Origin: Annona cherimola
Lineage: Eukaryota > Streptophyta > Magnoliopsida > Magnoliales > Annonaceae
Assembly (NCBI GenBank): GCA_030490835.1
Contig: CM059973.1
Coordinates: 53,758,008 to 53,822,007, forward strand
Reading direction: 5' to 3'
DNA: 64,000 nt
Shown here: positions 55,601 through 64,000 of the stretch, piece by piece
Layout: the number at the start of each line of letters is the position of its first letter
Numbering within the stretch: position 1 is the first letter of the stretch
Notes under the pieces: generated by a model
The model's input: the letters and a program-made list of their open reading frames with translations, nothing else
Database searches by the model: none
What the model was told of the DNA's origin: nothing
Made by a program: the position numbers and the translations under genes

Positions 55601-56944
55601 TCATCCCATCCCTTGAATGCCTCTATTTTCTCCTTTCCGTATCTCAAGTACCTCTCTTACGGCACTTCATTTTCTCCTTTTCAAATCTCAAATACCTCTC
55701 TTATGATACTTTATTTTCTCCTTTCCAAATCTCAAATACCTCTCTTACGACACTTATCTTCTCCATCACCTCAAATATTTGAAAATTATTGTTATATTTT
55801 ATCATAAACTATCATTATTAGGCTAATTTATGTAGGTTCAATGCTTGTATTTTGTTTTCATAGAAAATCTCTTTCGTTACAACTACAAATATGTAGTTCT
55901 TAAGTTTCTATAGTTGAAGTCATACAAAACTATAATAAAAGGGCTTAAAATCATGCATAGAATTATAAAGTATGTTTATCTACCTTGAATCTTACAAGAG
56001 GCTAGCTTCTATGTCCGTTCCATCCCCCCCCCCCCCCCCAAAAAAAAAATCTTCTCTTTTCTTATCCCTCTTCTCCTCTAACTCTCATATGGTTTTTTTT
56101 TTTTAAAAAAAATGGATTCCCTAGATGACGAAATAGAGAAAAAGGGGAAGCGAATAGGAAAATGTTCATGTATTTATGAAAAATTAAAAGAACGTCATTC
56201 AACTAATTTATTTTTGCTATTTTATTAACATCTTTCTTTAGAAAACTTAGATTAATAAACTATTTTTTGTGTTAGAATCTAGATTCCAAGAAGAATCCAT
56301 TAATATGTGGCACACTGTAACTTTAACAGTAAAAGTTGTGACACTCCATTAAAGTTGGGATATATTTTGAAATTTCTTATAAAATAATAAATTTATTCAA
56401 ATTTCACTTTTCTCAACTCAAAATTTTTAAGAACATATTTAAATCATAGAACCTTAGGTCTCATGACTTTCTAACCTTTTTGTATAATGTGAAATCTTAA
56501 CTAAGCACCCAATTTTTAGTCATTTTTTGCAAATATTTTCATACAACTGTGTTATTTATTTCAACTTTATTCTTTCTATTCCTAATCATTTAGTTTATCA
56601 TATCATATCATTTTTTTAGTTTTTCAAAAGTTTTTCTCTAAAAATTTTCCTCAATTCAAAGCACAATCATAGTAAATGAAGTGAAAAATTAGAAATTTTG
56701 AGAACCTTTGTAGAAAATAGAAATATCCAAAATTACATAGTCATCTAAGATAAGGAAGTCTTTCAATTTGCAAAGTTCAAATGGTATACAAAAGTGAAGG
56801 TTTTCGATAGCAAGTTGGCCATATAGTGCATCTCCAATTAGCTTTATTAGCACGGTACTTTTCAACCATTTTTTGCTGAGAAAAAATTATCTCGTTCAAC
56901 TGGATTAGGAAGTGAAGTTGTAACATATCTACTAAGAGCTGAGC
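55601..56944. other. Gene-free AT-rich spacer with a short tandem repeat and MITE debris
   Basis: 55610-55760 has three to four tandem copies of a roughly 55-bp unit containing CTCCTTTCCAAATCTCAAAT. 56545-56670 resembles an eroded GGGTGTGTTTGG MITE body (TTTCAACTTTATTCTTTCTA). Confidence 0.5.
56024..56049 (+). repeat. C16-A10 homopolymer junction
   Basis: Sixteen Cs are followed by ten As, the same as at 14035-14060. Confidence 0.9.
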
Positions 56945-57416
56945 TGTAATAGCTCAGAACCAAACCTCATATAAAAAAGGAGAGTTGGGGATTTATAAGT
57001 AATTCTAGGGTTAAATATGACATAATACATTTTAAACTATATGGCTGGGCTGCCAAGCCAAAGTAAATAATATCGCACTGTTGGACCAATAGACCATGAG
57101 TTTAGGATCATTTTTCTAAGTTTATACGTTATAAGTGGTATCAAAGCTCCCTTTCAGCCAATGTGATTTGGAGAGTTAGAGAGTTGGTGAGTTGAGTAGG
57201 GATGAATTAGTAAAAGCTAATGGGCTTGTAATGTCTCCGGAACAAATCCTATATCTAGAAGGAGAAGTTTTTAGGAGTTAAGCAGGCCTCAAATTAAATA
57301 TGGTGTAATGTATTTCTAAATTATACGACCGAGTTATCAAGACAAAGTGGATAATTTCATGCTATTGGACCCATAATCTATATGCTTAAGATCATTTTTT
57401 GGCTCTGTGCATTGCA
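56945..57416 (+). mobile_element. TRIM-like mini LTR element
   Basis: Two diverged direct repeats of about 190 bp both begin TGTAAT (56945 and 57227) and share blocks such as TTAAATATG, AAGACAAAGTGGATAAT-type and GGATCATTTTT. Immediately after the first repeat is TGGTATCAAAGCTCC (57136-57150), close to the initiator-tRNA(Met) primer site TGGTATCAGAGC. Only about 91 bp lie between primer site and second repeat, leaving no room for protein. The total length is about 470 bp. Confidence 0.65.
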
Positions 57417-58620
57417 AGAAATATTTTGCAGATTAGATTGCTAAATTTAGTCATACTATATTTTTAAATTTTTGAGAGCTCACATCTATCCCAGATGTCC
57501 TTCTTCTACTTCCTAATGATTAATGAGGGTCCTTTGATTCTTTCTTTTGTAGCTTTTAGTATTTAATTTTCTTTTAGTATAAAAAACGCGTGAGGGAAAA
57601 CAACACAAATTTGCATGCATAATATGTACATAAATTGAATTTTTGAAATTTGATGATTTCTTTGACATATTTTTTATAATTTTCAATGAAAGCATGATTA
57701 ATTTAATTAGGTTTTCAAAGATAACAAATGAATTAGAGGTTATTTGTGCAAAATTAGGTTTTGAGTGGGGAAATTATAACTTAAGTGAAATTAAGAAGTT
57801 GTTTAGTAAAATAATAAGAAAATAACATGAAAATGATATGCATGCTTGGAATTATTTTTCATAAAATTACTGAAATTAGACTCTTGAATCACTTTATTTG
57901 GAGTTTTATGTAGTAAATAAGGGCTATGTAAGCCTAATAAATGAAACATTAGGATTCCATTTAAAGTATGTAATCAGGTTTTTCTAAATGCATTAGGTTA
58001 TTTGCAAATATAATCTTTAGAGTTTGCATATTTCAATGGTTGAAAATGACTAAAATACTCTTATATTTAAAAATCTAAAAAAAACATATACACATATCCA
58101 AAAATGGTAAAACTTGATTTATATGTTAAATAAATTTATATTAAAATATTTATGGACAAGTTTTAAATAAAAATTTTGAGGTGGGTGCCCAGACTAACAT
58201 GATTATTTCTCTTTATATATTTGACTTTGTTATTTGGATATTTATGAAAAGATCCTAATTGTACACATCATGATGTATTTTAAGCTAAAATACATTTTGT
58301 TTTAAAATTTTTCTTTATGAACATATTTTTCTAATTGTATTTAATCAATATACCAAGTTTTGCAATCTTACAATACTTTTACATTTTTTATTTTTTGAAC
58401 ATTTTCAATTTCAAGGACAATTAAGCCTTTTTTCACCCCTTAAAAACTTCATTTAAAAATAAAAATAAATATGTAAAAGTATTGTAAAATGAGAAAACTT
58501 GGTATATAGATTAAATACACTTTTTTGATATTGATAGATTAAATACGCTTTGAAAAATATGTTTATAAAGAAAAATTTTAAAAATAAAAGATGAATAATA
58601 ATTTTATCCGTATTGTATAG
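57417..58620. other. AT-rich spacer with two decayed PAL-type elements
   Basis: 57970-58210 ends GGGTGCCCAGACTAACATGATT, the inverse of a PAL-2 tip, and has the AAAATGGTAAAACTTGATTT core. 58262-58610 is an inverted repeat with AAGTTTTGCAATCTTACAAT and its inverse. No gene is seen. Confidence 0.5.
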
Positions 58621-59201
58621 TATGTAATCATTTCTGCTGGCAAAGTGTTTTGAAACTAACAAATTCACCGTTTGGAAATTCAAGAAGCAATCATGAATCG
58701 AAATTATAAAAAAGGGAGATAAATCCAAATAGCCCATGACAAAATCATAGCCGAACCGTTAAAATTTTCAGTAATTAAGAAGATATAGTAATTAAAAATA
58801 TTAGTATTAAAAAAAGTAATTAACAATATTGCTCGGGTGAATGAATAGACAATATTATACACGATCCAAAGCAGCGTGTGCCCTACTCTTCCATTCCATG
58901 ATGTGGAGCTGGAGCCATCCACAGCTGCCAAGTGGATGCGCTGGAGTATCTTGGTCGTCTTCCACCCTCTCACCCCAAACTAGCCATTTCCCTCTCGCAA
59001 GCTACCACAATCACTTGGCTTGCCAGCTCAAGCACACCTTGTTAAAGCCACAATATCTTCTAAGAATTCCCAACAACAACCCTCTTATAAAACCCACCTC
59101 CGCCCCAACCCTTCCCCCACATTCATCGCACTCATCATACCCCTGCTGCGTGCTCACATCAAACACCTGCTGCGTGATCCCATAAAACACATTTCCCTCC
59201 C
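58621..59201 (+). promoter_or_regulatory. Promoter and 5' UTR of the DUF716 gene
   Basis: TTATAAAA at 59085-59092 is a good TATA box, 110 bases before the ATG. Transcription would then start near 59115-59125, giving an 80-base leader rich in C. GC content rises from about 58860 onwards, against the AT-rich repeats on the left. Confidence 0.6.
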
Positions 59202-60119
59202 ATGGGCTCCTTTGCTGGCCATGCATCACCTGGCCTTGGATTCCTCCTCATCGGCCTCTGGCATCTCTTCAACCACATCAAGGCCTATTCCATCAACCCC
59301 AACTCCTACGCATCGCACATTTGGTTCCCCACCCCCTTCCTCAGGCACCTGGAGCCCCTCTTCATCATGCTCAACTGTGCCATCTCCATTGCCCTTGAGC
59401 TCTTCATCATCCCCCGGCACACCTTCGATGCCGACTGGTCCATCCCCTCAAGGAACCTCCGCAACTTCGAGCACGCATTGATCTCCTTCTCCTTGTTTAC
59501 CTATGCCGCCTTCGCCGTCATTCTGGACCGGACAAGGCCGAGAGAGTGGGAAAGGCTCACCCACCTGCTGGTAGCAGCGGCCTTCTGCCAGGAGCTACTG
59601 GTGTTCTATTTCCACTCAGCCGACCACACCGGCATCGAAGGCCAATACCATTTCCTTTTCCAGACCCTTATTTCGGTCTCTCTAGCAACCACGCTCATGG
59701 GAATCACGTTTTCTAAGAGCTTCTTAGTCAGCTTCATCCGCTCAGTGAGTGTTTCTTTCCAAGGACTTTGGCTTGTTATCATGGGCTACATGTTGTGGAC
59801 GCCGGAGATGGTGCCCAAGGGCTGTGGATTGAAGACGGAAGGCGGCCACCTGACGGTGAGTTGTGCCAGCCATGGAGCTCTGAACAGAGCCAAAGCGCTT
59901 GTGAACATTCTCTTCGGATGGTGTCTGATCTGTGTCACTGCTGGTTCGGTGGTTTTGTACTTGGTTCTACAGAGGAAGTATGAAAAGAGAGTGGAATATT
60001 ACAGGTGCTTGGATGATGGAGGTGTTCATGACCACCATGATTCAGATCAGGAACAGCGTCATCAATGTTTTGTTGAAATGGGGAAGGTGGGATTGGCATT
60101 GATGAACGTGGACAGCTGA
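59202..60119 (+). CDS. DUF716 / TMEM45-family seven-helix membrane protein
   Basis: This is an intact, intronless frame of 305 residues, typical in length for the plant DUF716 (TMEM45-like) family, whose molecular function is not established. Likely membrane helices are at about residues 9-29, 50-70, 90-108, 120-138, 150-168, 174-198 and 231-256. The family signature is visible at 130-150: QELLVFYFHSADHTGIEGQ then YH, with conserved Glu and His residues inside or next to helices 4 and 5. The stretch GHASPGLGFLLIGLWHLFNH forms the N-terminal signature. The C-terminal tail after residue 258 is hydrophilic and His-rich (HDHHDSDQEQRHQ). There is no cleavable signal peptide. The first ATG was chosen because it sits just before the conserved N-terminus and 110 bases after a TATA box. 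The nearest other gene is over 36 kb away. No signs of decay are seen. Confidence 0.92.
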   Translation: MGSFAGHASPGLGFLLIGLWHLFNHIKAYSINPNSYASHIWFPTPFLRHLEPLFIMLNCAISIALELFIIPRHTFDADWSIPSRNLRNFEHALISFSLFTYAAFAVILDRTRPREWERLTHLLVAAAFCQELLVFYFHSADHTGIEGQYHFLFQTLISVSLATTLMGITFSKSFLVSFIRSVSVSFQGLWLVIMGYMLWTPEMVPKGCGLKTEGGHLTVSCASHGALNRAKALVNILFGWCLICVTAGSVVLYLVLQRKYEKRVEYYRCLDDGGVHDHHDSDQEQRHQCFVEMGKVGLALMNVDS

Positions 60120-60749
60120 GCACAATGCTTAGAAGCCAGGCTTTTGACTCGGCCCCCACCTATTGCTTTGTGAGGACTCCACTTTCATGAAGATCTCGGG
60201 TGCCAACAAAAAAAAGTGTTTTTGTATTACATTTACGAAACATGGGTTTCATTCACAACGCCCATATTGATTTTGACGATGGCTGTCAGCTTAATTAATG
60301 CATGCCATGTTTGGTGTAAAAGCAAAGTAAAAGAGAGGGAAAAGAAGAAAAAAGTTTGTTATATGATCAGCATTATAATTAAAGGAACATATATGGGATA
60401 GGCATGTAGATAGATTAAATTACTCAATAAGATTTTAAGGTTGTCTCAGCTAGTTGTAACACACCATTTGATGAAGTTTATGATTTCAATTAGCATGCCT
60501 TCGCATCTATGTTCTTATTTTCACGAGAGATCTGGCTGGCTAGCTAGAGCTCGTACTGTTGACACTTCGGGCCACCACCCAGCTATTAATCAATTGGCTT
60601 GTCTAACCATGAAAGAGAACTTAGGAAAAAAAATTTATGCTCTTTTTATCGTTTTCTCATGCTTAGGGTGCAATCTGGTTCATAAAACTTAGGCTTGTCT
60701 TATTTCTTAATCCTAGCATTAATTTTGGATCTTGTAAAGGGATTTTTGA
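60120..60749 (+). other. 3' flank of the DUF716 gene
   Basis: This is non-coding sequence with moderately AT-rich composition. No canonical AATAAA lies close to the stop. I see no further gene before the PAL-2 element. Confidence 0.4.
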
Positions 60750-61124
60750 GGAGTAATCTTCTTAGCCTAGGCTAAGCAAATGCTCTACTTAGCCTTCCCT
60801 TAAAAAACTCATTTATAACAACTTTTTTTTTCTTAATACACTTGTTTATCTAAATGTATTTAACATATAAACCAAGTTTTATAATTTTTGGATATGTATA
60901 TATATTTTTTTGAGATTTTTAAACATCTATGTGTATATATATATTTAAAATATTCTTATCTTTAAAAATATAAAAATATATATACACATATTCAAGAATA
61001 GTAAAACTTAGTCCATATACATTTAGATAAACAAGTGTATAAAAAAACAAAAAAGTTATTGTAAATGAATCTTTTGAGGTGGCTAAGCAGAGCATTTGCT
61101 TAGCCCGGACTAACAAGATCATTT
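60750..61124. mobile_element. PAL-2 foldback MITE (well preserved)
   Basis: The left tip GAGTAATCTTC is followed by the perfect palindrome TTAGCCTAGGCTAA and GCAAATGC. The right side has GCATTTGC, then TTAGCCCGGACTAA, then CAAGATCATT. Core arms ACTTGTTTATCTAAATGTAT and its inverse pair across a (TA)-rich centre. Confidence 0.8.
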
Positions 61125-61590
61125 TGCTTTTCTAAATATGCCTACAAAGTTTAACTAATATTGCATCAATATCCCTAAGTTTGCTTATATTGCAAATATA
61201 CGTACAAAATTTGCATGAAATTGCAAATGTGTCCCCTCTGTTAAGACGCCGTTAGAATTTTCTGCAAAATAATGAGAATTCCCTTTAAACCAAGTGATAA
61301 ACTTGCAGTTTTTCAAATATTATAGATGTGTTTGCTATTTCATTATTTTATATATTTTTATTATTTTTGCAAATATGCTTATAACATTTGCAAAAATTGT
61401 AAGTGTATCACTTAGATTAAAAGGCATTATCGTCATTTTATAAAAAATTTAACAACATTATAACAAAAGGGACACGCTTGTAATTTCATACAAAATTTGT
61501 GGGCATATTTGCAATATCGGCAAACTACACGGATGTAATATTGTTCAAAAGTTATAGGCATATTTGTAAAAATTCCTTTTGTAAAACTCA
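61125..61590. mobile_element. INV4 inverted-repeat element, second copy
   Basis: Left-arm blocks such as ATATTGCATCAATATCCCTA and TTGCAAATGTGTCCCC recur inverted on the right (GGGACACGCTTGTAATTT, TGTAATATTGTTCAAAAG). It corresponds to the element at 8890-9866 without that copy's nested insertions, and it directly adjoins the PAL-2 element. Confidence 0.7.
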
Positions 61591-61619
61591 CATTCAACCA
61601 TATTTATATAAATTAGGTT

Positions 61620-61935
61620 TGGGTTAAACTTTTAGTTAGATTCTTATTGTTGATGAAGAAAAATAGGAAAAGTTATAGAAATTTTTTAAAAAAAGTCTCA
61701 AAGTAATGTGTTATGATAGAAACAAGAAACGAAAGTAAGAGGATAAGAGAATAAAAATAAAATAGATTACTTCCTTAAAAAAAAAGATAAAATAAACAAA
61801 GTAGTTATATGTAAGGATGTGAACAACTAATTGAAATGTAGTGGTAATAATATGATAGGTAAGATAGGTAGTTAAGATCTCATGTCACATTAAAAAGAAT
61901 ATAGATAGTGAAAAAAAAATTTCTTTTTCCTAATT
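61620..61935 (+). repeat. Decayed Tourist-like MITE
   Basis: The words AATAAAAATAAAATAGATTA and GTAGTTATATGTAAGGATGT follow the order of the GGGTGTGTTTGG MITE body. The ends are lost and there is an insertion in the middle. Confidence 0.4.
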
Positions 61936-62535
61936 ACTAGATGAAGCCTAAAATTTTAGGTGAATGTAAATTAAAAAAGTTATCTAAATGAAAATAATAA
62001 TATATATTTGTGAAGACCTTGACAATTAATTCTTGAACTACAAAGATACGTATTGGACTTTGCAAATGATAAATGCATTACGATGTTGATACATAAGGAT
62101 GGATGCTGTGGTTGAGGCATGGAAGGAAGTAACAATCTTGTGTCGAAGCTTAGCAGAGTGATTAATATCATAATTACTCTAGAATCTTCCATGCCAAATA
62201 CTAAAAAAAATAAACTAGAAGTAAAAGCATACTTAAATCCGGGAGAACCATTGTTCTTGGATCTTAAAGCTTTAAGTCTTCTGAGTTAGTGCCTAGGGTT
62301 TTCTAAAGAAAGTAGTTCTCTCTTTTCCAATAATGAAACATTAAAAAAAATCATTATGCATAATTTAAGACCACAACCATTTATATAAGCACATCTTTCT
62401 TATTTTTAATTTAGCTCATTATAAAAAAATAAAATTAAAAATTAGATATTAGGATGTCTACGCATAAAAGACTATACTCTATTAGAAGACTTAGGCTCAT
62501 TTAACTTTAAATTTTATAAAATCACTTTTAATTTG
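61936..62535. other. AT-rich spacer
   Basis: I see no gene and no definable element before the start of LTR copy C. Confidence 0.4.
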
Positions 62536-64000
62536 TATGGCATCCCCAACCCGAGGCGTCACAACCTGAGCCTTACTCCAAGATCGTTATCAGTTGGTAA
62601 ATATGAAACATGATTGTTGCCCTGATCAAACGGCGAGTTCTTAATTGGATCTCGTCCAAAAAAAAATTTTCGTTTCATTCTTTTATCCATCATCATTTCA
62701 TTTCTTTGCATTTCACTTCATTCGTCTTATAAGCAACGATACACTTGAAATTTTGTTGCACATAGCATTTTAAAATACTACTTGGTTCCCTTCCTTATAT
62801 GTTTTTTCATAAACTCAACCCCTGATAGTTGTCATCAATTGTATATATCATTCATAAAATTTTCATCTTGTTCTCTTACGTCCTTGGTTTTATCAACTTG
62901 GCCATGTCATAGCTATATAAAATTCATTCATTATCCAATCTTCAACACCTATACTTGTATACATACATTCAACTATCAGTTCACATAGAACTTATGACTT
63001 TCAATACGTTCACGTACATTATCATACCTTGAAAATTCCAGTCATACCATTCCATACACATAGCTAATCATTTAGCCAATGCATGAATAATATTTCATAC
63101 TTTTCCTCAAATACTCAGGTTCTCTACCTTTTGAGCTTCCTTGTACCTGTCTAAGGTTTGAAAAATAAATTGTGAGTGATAACTCAGTAAGCAAGTATTT
63201 TGCATTTTCATATAAATGCATTTCTCGCCATTCGGTAGGAGACACTTATTAAGCGATCAACTACCAACAGGAAGAAACCTTTCATTTAAACCATTCATAA
63301 AACTTTTCATATAAACCCTTCATGAAAACCCTTCATATAAATCCTTCATGAAATTTTTTTTTCATGAGGACATTTGTATGTCCTAAAACATTTTCATATG
63401 AATCTTTAATCATGAGGACAAATGTATGTCCTAAAGCGTTGTCATATAAACCTTTAATTACCGGGACAAGTGTATGTCCTAAAACAGTGTCATATAAACA
63501 TTAAATTATGAAGACAAGTGTATGTCCTAAAATATTTTCACATAAACCTTTTATATGAGGACAATTATCTGTCCTAAAATATTTTCATATAAACCTTTTT
63601 TCGTGAGGATAATTTTATGTCATAAAATATTTTCATATAAACCTTTATTCATAGGACAATTTTATGTCCTAAAACAATTGCATATAAACCTTTTTATATG
63701 AGGGCAATTGTATGTCTTCAAACAATTTCGTATAAATTCCTTTTCATATCCCAATTTTTGGGCCTTGCAAAAGCAACGCATATGCATATAAACCTTTTTT
63801 ATTTGTGTGGATATTTTAATGTCCTAAAACATGTTCATGTAAACCTTATTTCCTGCGGATATAATCATGTCCTAAAATATTTGAGTAAACATTATTTTCT
63901 ATGAACATTGTTATGTCCTGAAATATCCTTAAATAAACAATATTTCTTGTGGACATCATTATGTCCAAAAATATTCTCATGTCCCCATTTTGGGGCTTTT
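62536..64000 (-). mobile_element. Large gypsy-like LTR (family A/B/C, copy C), truncated by the window end
   Basis: The - strand end of this copy at 62536 (+ strand TATGGCATCCCCAACCCGAG) is the inverse of the ends of copies A and B. Following blocks match B in reverse order: the GCAACAATC region at 62615, a C-terminal LTR block at 63110-63260 and the 48-bp array from about 63300. No coding sequence is seen. Confidence 0.65.
63300..64000 (-). repeat. 48-bp tandem array in LTR copy C
   Basis: About a dozen units contain GGACAATTGTATGTCCT or variants plus ACATTTTCATATAAACCTTT. An atypical unit with CCCAATTTTTGGGCC and GCAACGCATATGCA at 63750-63790 has its counterpart in copy B near 32520-32555, so the arrays are colinear in B and C. 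Confidence 0.85.

Noticed and set aside
58841..59185. Open frames on both strands just upstream of the DUF716 gene
   Set aside because: They span the TATA box and leader and have no motifs. Elevated GC lowers stop-codon frequency here.
59020..59481. 153-codon open frame overlapping the DUF716 start in another frame
   Set aside because: Composition (Ser/Thr/Pro runs) is that of an out-of-frame reading of a GC-rich gene, while the DUF716 frame carries clear family motifs.

Overview
This is about 64 kb of nuclear DNA from a seed plant, almost certainly a flowering plant with a transposon-rich genome. The evidence is GT-AG introns of 0.1 to 2.5 kb, two proteins whose closest recognisable relatives are plant families, an L1-type LINE with a plant-style C-terminal RNase H, gypsy- and copia-type LTRs, a TRIM-like element, SINE-like insertions and many MITEs. 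I cannot name the species. Only three protein-coding genes are supportable, all on the + strand. The rest is AT-rich, layered and decayed transposable-element sequence.

Layout. 1-1881 is the end of a large LTR (family A/B/C). It abuts, and probably interrupts, a frameshifted LINE on the - strand (1882-7471). 7.5-9.87 kb holds inverted-repeat elements nested in one another. 9.87-13.2 kb is a tiny gene with a 55-codon spliced reading frame for a twin-CX9C protein of the NDUFAF8 type (complex I assembly). 13.8-22.5 kb is an 11-exon gene for a 756-residue plant RMC1/Mic1 (C18orf8) homologue, a partner of the MON1-CCZ1 Rab7 exchange factor. Its introns carry MITEs, a 39-bp retroposon with an 18-bp target duplication and a microsatellite lying on a splice donor. 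22.8-27.5 kb is a cluster of seven foldback MITEs. 28.4-33.8 kb is a second copy of the large LTR, with a 48-bp tandem array. 33.8-58.6 kb is a gene desert. It contains a decayed LTR split by a solo LTR with a perfect 5-bp target duplication and a 10-unit palindromic array, plus a SINE-like insertion, a TRIM-like element and scattered MITEs. 59.2-60.1 kb is an intact intronless gene for a seven-helix DUF716/TMEM45 membrane protein. 60.75-62.5 kb is more MITEs. 62.5-64 kb is a third copy of the large LTR, inverted, with the same 48-bp array.

The three genes are not an operon and show no obvious functional link. NDUFAF8-like and RMC1 lie head to tail with about 0.65 kb between them. DUF716 is isolated by about 36 kb of repeats.

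The most interesting structure outside the genes is a superfamily of foldback elements. Its members share an inner palindromic core and similar outermost tips but carry one of three different short palindromes near the ends. All coordinates were read by eye. Exon boundaries were checked for GT-AG and reading phase, but element boundaries without a stated target duplication are approximate.
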